A stretch of DNA of 64,000 bases from Colletes latitarsis (GCF_051014445.1 NW_027488365.1:9734001-9798000), one strand, 5' to 3'. Shown: positions 39,208 through 52,802, numbered from the stretch's first letter. Numbers and translations are program-made. The notes: generated by a model not told the origin, from the sequence alone.

Positions 39208-39911
39208 ATTTGCTCTCATCAGGCTCATTCTTTCGCATATTTCTCATACTTGATGGCTAGATCCTGAGCTTTTTCTGGATTGCATCACGTAGTAATGAAG
39301 TACAACACTGAAACAGTCAATTAAACCTGGTTTCCATCAATATTTTAGAGGACAACGCAAGTTAGGTCTGGGATAGGTCTGGGATTTGCCCTCATCAGGC
39401 TCATTCTGTCGCGTTTTTCACATACTTGTTGAACAGATCCCGGGTTTTTTCTGGTTTGGATCCCGTAGTAGTGTGGTACCACACTGAAACAGTCCATTAA
39501 ACCTGGTTTCGCTCATTATTTTAGAGGATAACGCATGTTAGGTCTGGGATAGGTCTGGGATTTGCTCTCATCAGGCTCATTCTTTCGCATATTTCTCATA
39601 CTTGATGGCTAGATCCTGAGCTTTTTCTGGATTGCATCACGTAGTAATGAAGTACAACACTGAAACAGTCAATTAAACCTGGTTTCCATCAATATTTTAG
39701 AGGACAACGCAAGTTAGGTCTGGGATAGGTCTGGGATTTGCCCTCATCAGACTCATACTTTCGCGTTTTTCACATATTTGTTGAACAGATCCCGGGTTTT
39801 TTCTGGTTTGGATCCCGTAGTAGTGTGGTACCACACTGAAACAGTCCATTAAACCTGGTTTCGCTCAATATTTTAGAGGATAACGCATGTTAGGTCTAGG
39901 TCAGGCCTGGT
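39208..39911 (+). repeat. 2-monomer (352-bp) tandem duplication
   Basis: CCTGAGCTTTTTCTGG at 39,263 and 39,615 is 352 bp apart. Each is followed by a GGATCCCGTAGTAGTG monomer, a variant I saw only in the last 25 kb of the window. Confidence 0.86.
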
Positions 39912-41985
39912 TTTTTCACTCATCAGACTCATACTTTCGCATTCTTCACATACTTGTTGAACGGATCCTGGGTTTTTTCTGGTTTGGGTCACGTAGTAAT
40001 GTGGGACCACACTGAAACAGTCTATTAAACCTGGTTTCGACCAATATCTTAGAGAATAATTCATGTTAGGTCTAGGTTAGGTCTGTGATTTGCTCTCATC
40101 AGGCTCATACTTTCGCACACTTCACATACTTGTTGAACGGATCCTGGGTTATTTTCTGGTTTGGATCACATAGTAATGTGGTACCACACTGAAACAGTCG
40201 ATTAAACCAGGTTTCGATCAATATTTTTGAGGATAACGCATGTTAGGTCTAGGTTAGGCCTGGGATTTTCACTCATCAGACTCATACTTTCGCATTCTTC
40301 ACATATTTGTTGAACGGATCCTGGGTTTTTTTCTGGTTTGGATCACGTAGTAATGTGGGCCCACACTGAAACAATCAATTAAACCTGGTTTTGATAAATA
40401 TATTTGAGGATAACGCATGTTAGGTCTAGGTAAGGCCTGGGATTTTCACTGATCAGACTCATACATTCACATTCCTCACATACTTGTTGAACGGATCCTG
40501 GGTTTTTTCTGGTTTGGATCACATAGTAATGTGGTACCACACTGAAACAGTCGATTAAACCAGGTTTCGATCAATATTTTTGAGGATAACGCATGTTAGG
40601 TCTAGGTTAGGCCTGGGATTTTCACTCATCAGACTCATACTTTCGCATTCTTCACATATTTGTTGAACGGATCCTGGGTTTTTTTCTGGTTTGGATCTCG
40701 TAGTAATGTGGGTCCACACTGAAACAATCAATTAAACCTGGTCTTGATAAATATTTTAGAGGATAACGCATGTTAGGTCTGGGTTACGTCTAGGATTTGC
40801 CCTCATCAGGCTCATATTTTCGCATATTTCTCATACTTCATGGCTAGATCCTTGGCTGTTTCTGCATTGTATCACGTAGTAATGTGGTACCACGCTGAAA
40901 CAGTCAATTAAACCTGGTTTCGATCAATATTTTAGAGGATAACGCAAGTTAGGTCTGGGATCGGTCTAGGATTTGCCCTCATCAGGCTCTTACTACCGCA
41001 TATTTCTCATACTTCATGGCTAGATCCTGGGCTATTTCTGGTTTGGATCACGTAATTAAGTGGTACCATACTGAAACATTCAATGAAACCTGGTCTGGAT
41101 GAATATTTTAGAGGATAACGCATCTTAGGTCTGGGTTAGGTCTAAGATTTGCCCACATCAGGCTCACAGTTTCGCATTTTTCACATACTTATTGAACAGA
41201 TCCTGGGTTTTTTCTGGTTTGGATCACGTAGTAATGTGGTACCACACTAAAACAGTCAATCAAACCTGGTTTCGATCAATATTTTGGAGGATAACGCATG
41301 TTAGGTCTAGGTCAGGCCTGGTTTTTTCACTCATCAGACTCATACTTTCGCACACTTCACATACTTGTTGAACGGATCCTGGGTTTTTTCTGGTTTGGGT
41401 CACGTAGTAATGTGGGACCACACTGAAACAGTCTATTAAACCTGGTTTCGACCAATATCTTAGAGAATAATTCATGTTAGGTCTAGGTTAGGTCTGGGAT
41501 TTGCTCTCATCAGGCTCATACTTTCGCACACTTCACATACTTGTTGAACGGATCCTGGGTTTTTTCTGGTTTGGATCACGTAGTAGTGTGGTACCACACT
41601 GAAACAGTCCATTAACCCTGGTTTCGCTCAATATTTTAGAGGATAACGCATGTTAGGTCTAGGTCAGGCCTGGTTTTTTCACTCATCAGACTCATACTTT
41701 CCCATTCTTCACATACTTGTTGAACGGATCCTGGGTTTTTTCTGGTTTGGGTCACGTAGTAATGTGGGACCACACTGAAACAGTCTATTAAACCTGGTTT
41801 CGACCAATATCTTAGAGAATAATTCATGTTAGGTCTAGGTTAGGTCTGGGATTTGCTCTCATCAGGCTCATACTTTCGCACACTTCACATACTTGTTGAA
41901 CGGATCCTGGGTTTTTTCTGGTTTGGATCACGTAGTAGTGTGGTACCACACTGAAACAGTCCATTAACCCTGGTTTCGCTCAATA
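39880..41985 (+). repeat. CCTGGTTTTTTCACTC monomers in 8- and 2-monomer spacing
   Basis: The variant CCTGGTTTTTTCACTC lies at 39,906, 41,317 and 41,669 (steps 1,411 and 352). Each is followed by a GGGTCACGTAG monomer with CAGTCTATTAAACC and CGACCAATATC. The same variant returns at 55,235 and 58,055. Confidence 0.83.
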
Positions 41986-44460
41986 TTTTAGACGATAACG
42001 CATGTTAGGTCTAGGTCAGGCCTGGGATTTTCACTCATCAGACTCATACTTTCGCATTCATCACATACTTGTTGAACGGATCCTGGGTTTTTTCTGGTTT
42101 GGATCACGTAGTAATGTGGGTCCACACTGAAACAATCAATTAAACCTGGTCTTGATAAATATTTTAGAGGATAACGCATGTTAGGTCTGGGATAGGTCTG
42201 GGATTTGCCCTCATCCGACTCATTCTTTCGCATATTTCTCATACATGATGGCTAGATCCTGGGCTTTTTCTGGATTGCATCATGTAGTAATGAAGTACAA
42301 CACTGAAACAGTCAATTAAACCTGGTTTCGATCAATATTTTAGAGAATAATTCATGTTAGGTCTAGGTTAGGTCTGGGATTTGCTCTCATCAGGCACATT
42401 CTTTCGCATATTTATCATACTTGATGGCTAGATCCTGGGCTGTTTCTGGATTGTATGACGTAGTGATGTGGTACCACACTGAAACAGTCAATTAAACCTG
42501 GTTTCGATCAATATTTTAGAGGATAACGCAAGTTAGGTCTAGGTTAGGCCTGGGATTTGCACTCATCAGGGTCATACTTTCGCAGTTTTAACATACATGT
42601 TGACCTGATCGAGGGTTTTTTCTGCTTTGCATCACGTAGTAAAGTGGTACCACACTGAAACATTCAATTAAGCCTGGTCTTGATAAATATTTTTGGGGAT
42701 AACGCATGTTAGGTCTGGGTTACGTCTAGGATTTGCCCTCATCAGGCTCATATTTTCGCATATTTCTCATACTTCATGGCTAGATCCTTGGCTGTTTCTG
42801 CATTGTATCACGTAGTAATGTGGTACCACGCTGAAACAGTCAATTAAACCTGGTTTCGATCAATATTTTAGAGGATAACGCAAGTTAGGTCTGGGATAGG
42901 TCTAGGATTTGCCCTCATCAGGCTCTTACTATCGCATATTTCTCATACTTCATGGCTAGATCCTGGGCAATTTCTGGTTTGGATCACGTAATTAAGTGGT
43001 ACCATACTGAAACATTCAATGAAACCTGGTCTGGATAAATATTTTAGAGGATAACGCATCTTAGGTCTGGGTTAGGTCTAAGATTTGCCCACATCAGGCT
43101 CACAGTTTCGCGTTTTTCACATACTTATTGAACAGATCCTGGGTTTTTTCTGGTTTGGATCACGTAGTAATGTGGTACCACACTAAAACAGTCAATTAAA
43201 CCTGGTTTCGCTCAATATTTTAGACGATAACGCATGTTAGGTCTAGGTCAGGCCTGGGATTTTCACTCATCAGACTCATACTTTCGCATTCATCACATAC
43301 TTGTTGAACGGATCCTGGGTTTTTTCTGGTTTGGATCACGTAGTAATGTGGGTCCACACTGAAACAATCAATTAAACCTGGTCTTGATAAATATTTTAGA
43401 GGATAACGCATGTTAGGTCTGGGATAGGTCTGGGATTTGCCCTCATCAGGCTCATACTTTCGCGTTTTTCACATACTAGTTGAACAGATCCCGGGTTTTT
43501 TCTGGTTTGGATCCCGTAGTAGTGTGGTACCACACTGAAACAATCAATTAAACCTGGTCTTGATAAATATTTTAGAGGATAACGCATGTTAGGTCTGGGA
43601 TAGGTCTGGGATTTGCCCTGATCAGACTCATACTTTCGCACACTTCACATACTCGTTGAACAGATCCTGGGTTATTTTCTGGTTTGGATCACATAGTAAT
43701 GTGGTACCACACTGAAACAGTCGATTAAACCAGGTTTCGATCAATATTTTTGAGGATAACGCATGTTAGGTCTAGGTTAGGCCTGGGATTTTCACTCATC
43801 AGACTCATATTTTCGCATTCTTCACATATTTGTTGAACGGATCCTGGGTTTTTTTCTGGTTTGGATCACGCAGTAATGTGGGCCCACACTGAAACAATCA
43901 ATTAAACCTGGTTTTGATAAATATATTTGAGGATAACGCATGTTAGGTCTAGGTAAGGCCTGGGATTTTCACTGATCAGACTCATACATTCGCATTCCTC
44001 ACATACTTGTTGAACGGATACTGGGTTTTTTCTGGTTTGGATCACATAGTAATGTGGTACCACACTGAAACAGTCGATTAAACCAGGTTTCGATCAATAT
44101 TTTTGAGGATAACGCATGTTAGGTCTAGGTTAGGCCTGGGATTTTCACTCATCAGACTCATACTTTCGCATTCTTCACATATTTGTTGAACGGATCCTGG
44201 GTTTTTTTCTGGTTTGGATCTCGTAGTAATGTGGGTCCACACTGAAACAATCAATTAAACCTGGTCTTGATAAATATTTTAGAGGATAACGCATGTTAGG
44301 TCTGGGATAGGTCTGGGATTTGCCCTCATCCGACTCATTCTTTCGCATATTTCTCATACATGATGGCTAGATCCTGGGCTTTTTCTGGATTGCATCATGT
44401 AGTAATGAAGTACAACACTGAAACAGTCAATTAAACCTGGTTTCGATCAATATTTTAGAG
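40141..44460 (+). repeat. Mosaic of 7-, 11-, 12- and 20-monomer duplications
   Basis: Four offsets coexist. 40,141-40,750 matches about 43,625-44,270 at 3,523 bp (GATTTTCACTGATC at 40,441 and 43,964). GGGTTACGTC at 40,781 pairs with about 42,717 (1,936 bp). GACGATAACGC at 41,991 pairs with 43,223 (1,232 bp). TCCGACTCATTC at 42,214 pairs with 44,329 (2,115 bp). Blocks were evidently copied and re-cut several times. Confidence 0.8.
40354..40365. other. Dyad with changed but still symmetric centre, TGTGGGCCCACA
   Basis: Here the centre is GGGCCC instead of GGTACC, so the 12-bp palindrome stays perfect although its central bases differ. A second copy lies at 43,877-43,888, exactly 3,523 bp away, inside a duplicated block, so the two are not independent events. 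Confidence 0.85.
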
Positions 44461-45076
44461 AATAATTCATGTTAGGTCTAGGTTAGGCCTGGGATTTTCA
44501 CTCATCAGACTCATACTTTCGCATTCTTCACATACTTGTTGAACGGATCCTAGGTTTTTTCTGGTTTGGATCACGTAGTAATGAGGGACCACACTGAAAC
44601 AGTCAATTAAACCTGGTTTCGATCAATATTTTAAAGAAGAATTCATGTTAGGTCTAGGTTAGGTCTGGGATTTGCTCTCATCAGGCTCGTTCTTTCGCAT
44701 ATTTCTCATACTTGATGGCTAGATCCTGGGCTTTTTCTGGATTGCATCACGTAGTAATGAAGTACAACACTGAAACATTCAATTAAACCTGGTTTCCATC
44801 AATATCTTACAGGACAACGCAAGTTAGGTCTGGCATAGGTCTGGGATTCGCCCTCATCAGGCTCATACTTTCGCGTTTTTCACATACTTGTTGAACAGAT
44901 CCTGGGTTTTTTCTGGTTTGTATCACGTAGTAGTGTGGTACCACACTGAAACAGTCCATTAAACCTGGTTTGGATCAATATTTTAGAGGATAACGCATGT
45001 TAGGTCTAGGTTAGGTCTGGGATTTTCGCTCATGAGACTCATACTTTCGCATTCTTCACATACTTGTTGAACGGAT

Positions 45077-45252
45077 CCTGGGTTTTTTCTGGTTTGGATC
45101 ACGTAGTAATGTGGTACCACACTGAAACATTCAATTAAACCTGGTCTTGATAAATATTTTAGAGGATAACGCATGTTAGGTCTGGGTTACGTCTAGGATT
45201 TGCCCTCATCAGGCTCATACTTTCGCATATTTCTCATACTTCATGGCTAGAT
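45077..45252 (+). repeat. Representative 176-bp satellite monomer
   Basis: Chosen as a near-typical copy to show monomer anatomy. It opens with CCTGGG and a six-T tract (45,083-45,088), then TTTGGATCACGTAGTAATG, leading into the perfect 12-bp palindrome TGTGGTACCACA at 45,110-45,121. An A-rich segment (CTGAAACATTCAATTAAACC) leads to the AT-rich block ending TAAATATTTT (45,151-45,160). GAGGATAACGCATG follows, then the GTTAGGTCTGG-type double motif near 45,174-45,196, GCCCTCATCAGGCTCATAC, CTTTCGC, and the tail. The tail comes in two main forms: CACATACTTGTTGAACAGAT or CTCATACTTCATGGCTAGAT (this copy has the second). Because 176 is not a multiple of three, reading frames shift at every monomer. 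Confidence 0.93.
45110..45121. other. 12-bp perfect dyad TGTGGTACCACA (example copy)
   Basis: TGTGGTACCACA equals its own reverse complement and contains a KpnI site (GGTACC). It sits at the same place in a large share of monomers. In monomers reading AGTAGTGTGG it grows to 16 bp (see 20,634-20,649). Common variants change the centre (GGGACC, GGGTCC, GGGGCC, GGCACC, GGTGCC) or break it (GAAGTACAAC). It could be a protein-binding dyad or a cruciform-prone site. The function is inference; only the symmetry is seen. Confidence 0.9.
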
Positions 45253-46380
45253 CCTGGGCTGTTTCTGCATTGTATCACGTAGTAATGTGGTACCACGCTG
45301 AAACTGTCAATTAAACCTGGTTTCGATCAATATTTTAGAGGATAACGCAAGTTAGGTCTGGGATAGGTCTAGGATTTGCCCTCATCAGGCTCTTACTTTC
45401 GCATATTTCTCATACTTCATGGCTAGATCCTGGGCTATTTCTGGATTGGATCACGTAGTAAAGTGGTACCACACTGAAACATTCAATGAAACCTGTTCTG
45501 GATAAACATTTTAGAGGATAACGCATCTTAGGTCTGGGTTAGGTCTAAGATTTGCCCTCATCAGGCTCATACTTTCGCACACTTCACATACTCGTTGAAC
45601 AGATCCTGGGTTATTTTCTGGTTTGGATCACATAGTAATGTGGTACCACACTGAAACACTCGATTAAACCAGGTTTCGATCAATATGTTTGAGGATAACG
45701 CATGTTAGGTCTAGGTTAGGCCTGGGATTTGACCTCATCAGACTCATACTTTCGCACACTTCACATACTCGTTGAACAGATCCTGGGTTATTTTCTGGTT
45801 TGGATCACATAGTAATGTGGTACCACACTGAAACAGTCGATTAAACCTGGTTTCGATCAATATTTTAGAGAATAATTCATGTTAGGTCTAGGTTAGGTCT
45901 GGGATTTGCTCTCATCAGGCTCAATCTTTCGCATATTTCTCATACTTGATGGCTAGATCCTGTGCTGTTCCTGGATTGTATGACGTAGTAATGTGGTACC
46001 ACGCTGAAACAGCGAATTAAACCTGGTTTCGATCAATATTTTAGAGGATAACGCAAGTTAGGTCTAGGTTAGGCCTGGGATTTGCCCTCATCAGGGTCAT
46101 ACTTTCGCAGTTTTAACATACATGTTGACCTGATCGAGGGTTTTTTCTGCTTTGGATAACGTAGTAAAGTGGTACCACACTGAAACATTCAATTAAACCT
46201 GGTCTTGATAAATATTTTAGAGGATAACGCATGTTAGGTTTGGGTTAGGTCTAGGATTTGCCCTCATCAGGCTCATACTTTCGCATATTTCTCACACTTC
46301 ATGGCTAGATCCTGGGCTGTTTTTGGATTGTATCACGTAGTAATGTGGTACCACGCTGAAACAGTCAATTAAACCTGGTT

Positions 46381-46870
46381 TGGATCAATATATTAGAGGA
46401 TAACGCATGTTAGGTCTAGGTTAGCCCTGGGATTTTCACTCATCAGACTCATACTTTCGCATTCTTGTCATACTTGTTGAACTGATCCTGGGTTTTTTCT
46501 GGTTTGGATCACGTAGTAATGTGGTACCACACTGAAACAGTCGATTAAACCTGGTTTCGATCAATATTTTAGAGGATAACGCAAGTTAACTCTGGGATTG
46601 GTCTGGGATTTGACCTCATCAGACTCATACTTTAGCACACTTCACATACTCGTTGAACAGATCCTGGGTTACTTTCTGGTTTGAATCACATAGTAATGTG
46701 GTACCACACTGAAACAGTCGATTAAACCAGGTTTCGATCAATATATTAGAGGATAACGCATGTTAGGTCTAGGTTAGCCCTGGGATTTTCACTCATCAGA
46801 CTCATACTTTCGCATTCTTGTCATACTTGTTGAACTGATCCTGGGTTTTTTCTGGTTTGGATCACGTAGT
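46381..46870 (+). repeat. 2-monomer (352-bp) duplication
   Basis: TATTAGAGGATAACGC at 46,391 and 46,743 is 352 bp apart. Both copies run into GGTTAGCCCTGGG, CATTCTTGTCATACTTG and AACTGATCCTGGG. Confidence 0.84.
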
Positions 46871-47689
46871 AATGTGGGACCACACTGAAACAGTCAATTA
46901 AACCTGGTCTTGAAAAATATTTTAGAGGATAACGCATGTTAGGTCTGGATCAGGTCTAGAATTTGCCCTCATCATGCTCATACTTTCGCATCTTTCTCGT
47001 ACATCATGGCTAGATCCTGGGCTATTTCTGGATTGTATCACGTAGTAATGTGGTACCACGCTGAAACAGTCGATTAAACCTGGTTCCGATCAATATTTTA
47101 GAGGATAACGTAAGTTAAGTCTGGGATTGGTCTGGGATTTGACCTCAACAGACTGATACTTTCGCACACTTCTCATACTTGTTGAACAGATCCTGGGTTT
47201 TTTCTGGTTTGGATCCCATAGTAGTGTGGTACCACACTGAAACAGTCCATTAAACCTGGTTTCGCTCAATATTTTAGAGGATAACGCATGTTAGGTCTAG
47301 GTCAGGCCTGGGATTTTCACTCATCAGACTCATACTTTCGCATTCTTCACATACTTGTTGAACGGATCCTGGGTTTTTTCTAGTTTGGATCACGTAGTAA
47401 TGTGGGTCCACACTGAAACAATCAATTAAACCTGGTCTTGATAAATATTTTAGAGGATAACGCATGTTAGGTCTGGGATAGGTATGGGATTTGCCCTCAT
47501 CAGACTCATACTTTCGCACACTTCACATACTCGTTGAACAGATCCTGGGTTATTTTCTGGTTTGGATCACATAGTAATGTGGTACCACACTGAAACAGTC
47601 GATTAAACCAGGTTTCGATCAATATTTTTCAGGACAACGCATGTTAGGTCTAGGTTAGGCCTGGGATTTTCACTCATCAGACTCATCCT

Positions 47690-48700
47690 TTCGCATTCTT
47701 CACATACTTGTTGAACTGATCCTGGGTTTTTTCTGGTTTGGATCACGTAGTAATGTGGTACCACACTGAGACAGACGATTAAACCTGGTTTCGATCAATA
47801 TCTTAGGGGATAACGAAAGTTAAGTCTGGGATTGGTCTGGGATTTGACCTCATCAGGCTCATACTTTCGCGTTTTTCACATACTTGTTGATCAGATCCTG
47901 GGTTTTTTCTGGTTTGGATCCCGTAGTAGTGTGGTACCACATCGAAACAGTCCATCAAACCTGGTTTCGCTCAATATTTTAGAGGATAACGCATGTTAGG
48001 TCTAGGTTAGGTCTGGGATTTGCTCTCATTAGGCTCATTCTTTCGCATATTTCTCATACTTGATGGCTAGATCATGTGCTTTTTCTGGATTGCATCACGT
48101 AGTACTGTAGTACCACACTGAAACAGTCAATGAAACCTGGTTTCCATCAATATTTTAGAGGACAACGCAAGTTAGGTCTAGGTAAGGCCTGAGATTTTCA
48201 CTGATCAGACTCATACTTTCGCCTTCTTCACATACTTGTTGAACGGATCCTGGGTTTTTTCTGGTTTGGAACACGTAGTAATGTGGTACCACACTGAAAC
48301 ATTCAATTAAACCTGGTCTTGATGAATATTTTAGAGAATAACGCATGTTAGGTCTGGGTTAGGTCTAGAATTTGCCCTCATCAGGCTCATACTTTCGCAT
48401 ATTTCTCATACTTCATGGCTAGATCCTGGGCTATTTCTGGATTGGATCACGTAGTAAAGTGGTACCACACTGAAACATTCAATGAAACCTGGTCTGGATA
48501 AAAATCTTAGAGGATAACGCATGTTAGGTCAAGGTTAGGTCTAAGATTTGCCCTTATCAGGCTCACAGTTTCGCGTTTTTCACATACTTGTCGAACTGAT
48601 CCTGGGTTTTTTGTGGTTTGGATCACGTAGTAATGTGGTACCACACTGAAACATTCAATTAAACCTGGTCTTGATAAATATTTTAGAGGATAACGCATGT
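47690..48700 (+). repeat. Block with distant copies near 59.7-60.9 kb
   Basis: TAACGAAAGTTAAG at 47,811 recurs at 59,791 (11,980 bp) and 63,488. CGCCTTCTTCACATAC at 48,220 recurs at 60,376 (12,156 bp) and 61,432. The 176-bp change of offset shows one monomer gained in the right-hand copy. Other shared variants are CAGACGATTAAACC, GAACACGTAG and CTCATTAGGCTC. Confidence 0.8.
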
Positions 48701-49500
48701 TAGGTCTGGGATAGGTCTGGGATTAGCCCTCATCAGACTCATACTTTCGCACACTTCACATACTCGTTGACAAGATCCTGGGTTTTTTTCTAGTTTGGAT
48801 CACGCAGTAATGTGGTACCACACTGAAACAGTCGATTAAACCTGGTTTCGATCAATATTTTTGCGGATAACGCATGTTAGGTCAGGGATAGGTCTGGGAT
48901 TAGCCCTCATCAGACTCATACTTTCGCTTTCTTCACATACTTGTTGAACGGATCCTGGGCTTTTTCTGGATTGCATCACGTAGTAAAGTAGTACCACACT
49001 GAAACAGTCAATGAAAACTGGTTTCCATCAATATTTTAGAGGACAACGCAAGTTAGGTCTAGGTAAGGCCTGAGATTTTCACTGATCAGACTCATACATT
49101 CGCATTCTTCACATACTTGTTGAACGGATCCTGGGTTTTTTCTGGTTTGGATCACGTAGTAATGTGGTACCACACTGAAACATTCAATTAAACCTGGTCG
49201 TGATAAATATTTTAGAGGATAACGCATGTTAGGTCTGGGTTACGTCTAGGATTTGCCCTCATCAGGCTCATACTTTCGCATATTTCTCATACTTCGTGGC
49301 TAGATCCTGGGCTGTTTCTGCATTGTATCACGTAGTAATGTGGTACCACGCTGAAACAGTCAATTAAACCTGGTTTCGATGAATATTTTAGAGGATAACG
49401 CAAGTTAGGTCTGGGATAGGTCTAGGATTTGCCCTCATCAGGCTCTTACTATCGCATATTACTCATACTTCATGGCTAGATCCTGGGCTATTTCTGGTTT
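48701..49500 (+). repeat. Monomers paired with 52.5-53.0 kb
   Basis: The monomers around 49,036-49,227 match 52,559-52,750 at 3,523 bp, sharing CTCATACATTCGC and GGGTTACGTC. No other content. Confidence 0.72.
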
Positions 49501-51615
49501 GGATCACGTAGTAGTGTGGTACCACACTGAAACAGTCCATTAAACCTGGTTTCGCTCAATATTTTAGAGGATAACACATGTTAGGTCTAGGTCAGTCCTG
49601 GGATTTTCACTCATCAGGCTCACATTTTCGCGTTTTTCACATACTTGTTGAACAGATCCTGGGTTTTTTCTGGTTTGGATCCCGTAGTAGTGTGGTACCA
49701 CAATAAAACAGTCAATTAAACCTGGTTTCGATCAATATTTTAGAGGATATCGCAAGTTAGGTCTGGGATAGGTCTGGGATTTGCCCTCTTCTGGCTCATA
49801 CTTTCGCGTTTTTCACATACTTGTTGAACGGATCCTGGGTTTTTTCTGGTTTGGATCACGTAGTAATGTGGTACCACACTGAAACATTCAATGAAACCTG
49901 GTCTTGATAAATATTTTAGAGGATAACGCATGTTAGGTCTGGGTTAGGTCTAGGATTTGCCCTCATCAGGCTCATACTTTCGCATATTTCTCATACTTCA
50001 TGGCTAGATCCTGGGCTATTTCTGGATTGGATCACGTAGTAAAGTGGTACCACACTGAAACATTCAATGAAACCTGGTCTGGATAAATATTTTAGAGGAC
50101 AACGCATCTTAGGTCTGGGATAGGTCTAGGATTAGCCCTCATCAGGCTCATTCTTTCGCATATTTCTCATACTTGATGGCTAGATCCTGAGCTTTTTCTG
50201 GATTGCATCACGTAGTAATGAAGAACAACACTGAAACAGTCAATTAAACCTGGTTTCCATCAATATTTTAGAGGACAACGCAAGTTAGGTCTGGGATAGG
50301 TCTGGGATTTGCCCTCATCAGGCTCATACTTTCGCGTTTGTCACATACTTGTTGAACGGATCCTGGGTTTTTTCTGGTTTGGATCACGTAGTTATGTGGG
50401 TCCACCCTGAAACAATCAATTAAACCTGGTCTTGATAAATATTTTAGAGGATAACGCGTGTTAGGTCTGGGATAGGTCTGGGATTTGCCCTCATCAGACT
50501 CATACTTTCGCACACTTCACATACTCGCTGAACACATCCTGGGTTATTTTCTGGTTTGGATCACATAGTAATGTGGTACCACACTGAAACAGTCGATTAA
50601 ACCAGGTTTCGATCAATATTTTTGAGGATAACGCATGTTAGGTCTAGGTTAGGCCTGGAATTTTCACTCATCAGACTCATACATTCGCATTCTTCACATA
50701 CTTTTTGAACGGTTCCTGGGTTTTTTCTGGTTTGGATCACGTAGTAATGTGGGTCCGCACTGAAACAATCAATTAAACCTGGTCTTGATAAATATTTTAG
50801 AGGATAACGCATGTTAGGTCTGGGATAGGTCTGGGATTTGCCCTCATCAGACTCATACTTTCGCATTCTTCACATACTTGTTGAACTGATCCTGGGTTTT
50901 TTCTGGTTTGGATCACGTAGTAATGTGGTTCCACACTGAAACAGTCGGTTAAACCTGGTTTCGATCAATATTTTAGTGGATAACGCAAGTTAGGTCTGGA
51001 ATAGGTCTGAGATATGCCCTCATCAGTCTCATACCTACGCACACTTCACATACTCGTTGAACAAATCCTGGGTTATTTTCTTGTTTGGATCACATAGTAA
51101 TGTGGTACCAAACTGAAACAGTCGATTAAACCAGGTTTCGATCAATATTTTTGAGGATAACGCATGTTAGGTCTAGGTTAGGCCTGGGATTTTCACTCAC
51201 CAGACTCATACTTTCGCATTCCTCACATACTTGTTGAACGGATCCTGGGTTTTTTCTGGTTTGGATCACGTAGTAATGTGGGACCACACTGAATCAGTCA
51301 ATTAAACCTGGTTTCGACCAATATTTTAGAGAATAATTCATGTTAGGTCCAGGTTAGGTCTGGGATTTTCTCTCATCAGGCTCATTCTTTCGCATATTTC
51401 TCATACTTGAGGGCTAGATCCTGGGCTTTTTCTGGATTGGATCACGTAGTAATGAAGTACAACACTGAAACAGTCAATTAAACCTGGTTTCCATCAATAT
51501 TTTAGAGGACAGCGCATGTTAGGTCTAGGTTAGGCCTGGGATTTGCCCTGATCAGGGTCATACTTTCGCAGTTTTAACATACATGTTGACCTGATCGAGG
51601 GTTTTTTCTGCTTTG
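49501..51615 (+). repeat. Large block copied at 53,900-54,965 with monomer loss
   Basis: GTCAGTCCTGGG at 49,591 pairs with 53,996 (4,405 bp). The GTTATGTGGGTCCAC and GCGTGTTAGG region at 50,268-50,513 pairs with 54,145-54,390 (3,877 bp). The CTTGAGGGC variant at 51,409 pairs with 54,757, and the rare GATCGAGGG monomer at 51,588 with 54,936 (both 3,348 bp). Each drop in offset is about 528 bp, so the right copy has lost three monomers twice. Confidence 0.82.
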
Positions 51616-52802
51616 TATCACGTAGTAATGTGGTACCACGCTGAAACAGTCAATTAAACCTGGTTTCGATCAATATTTTAGAGGATAACGCAAGTTAGGT
51701 CTGGCATAGGTCTGGGATTCGCCCTCATCAGGCTCATACTTTCGCGTTTTTCACATACGTGTTGAACAGATCCTGGGTTTTTTCTGGTTTGGTTCATGTA
51801 GTAATGTGGTACCACACTAAAACATTCAATTAAACCTGGTTTCGATCAATATTTTAGAGGATAACGCAAGTTAGGTCTGGCATAGGTCTAGGATTTGCCC
51901 TCATCAGGCTCATACTTTCGCATATATCTCATACTTCATGTCTAGATCCTGGGCTATTTCTGGATTGGATCACGTAGTAAAGTGGTACCACACTGAAACA
52001 TTCAATGAAACCTGGTCTGGATAAATATTTTAGAGGACAACGCATCTTAGGTCTGGGTTAGGCCTAAGATTCGCCCTCATCAGGCTCACAGTTTCGCGTT
52101 TTTCACATACTTGTTGAACAGATCCTGGTTTTTTTCTGGTTTGGATCACGAAGTAGTGTGCTACCACACTGAAACAGTCCATTAAACCTGGTTTCGATCA
52201 ATATTTTAGAGGATAACGCAAGTTAGGTCTGGGATAGGTCTGGGATTTGCCCTCATCAGACTCATACTTTCGCACACTTCACATACTCGCTGAACACATC
52301 CTGGGTTATTTTCTGGTTTGGATCACATAGTAATGTGGTACCACACTGAAACAGTCGATTAAACCAGGTTTCGATGAATATTTTTGAGGATAACGCATGT
52401 TAGGTCTAGGTTAGGCCTGGAATTTTCACTCATCAGACTCATACATTCGCATTCTTCACATACTTTTTGAACGGTTCCTGGGTTTTTTCTGGTTTGGATC
52501 ACGTAGTAAAGTGGTACCACACTGAAACAGTCAATGAAACCTGGTTTCCACCAATATTTTAGAGGACAACGCAAGTTAGGTCTAGGTAAGGCCTGAGATT
52601 TTCACTGATCAGACTCATACATTCGCATTCTTCACATACTTGTTGAACGGATCCTGGGTTTTTTCTGGTTTGGATCACGTAGTAATGTGGTACCACACTG
52701 AAACATTCAATTAAACCTGGTCTTGATAAATATTTTAGAGGATAACGCATGTTAGGTCTGGGTTACGTCTAGGATTTGCCCTCATCAGGCTCATACTTTC
52801 GC

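Larger units (their letters stand above)
44461..46380 (+). repeat. Diverged satellite monomers with one local duplication
   Basis: About eleven monomers. CGCACACTTCACATACTCG at 45,576 recurs at 45,753 (177 bp), followed in both by TTATTTTCTGG and CACATAGTAATG. A rare GATCGAGGG monomer lies at 46,127. Confidence 0.78.
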
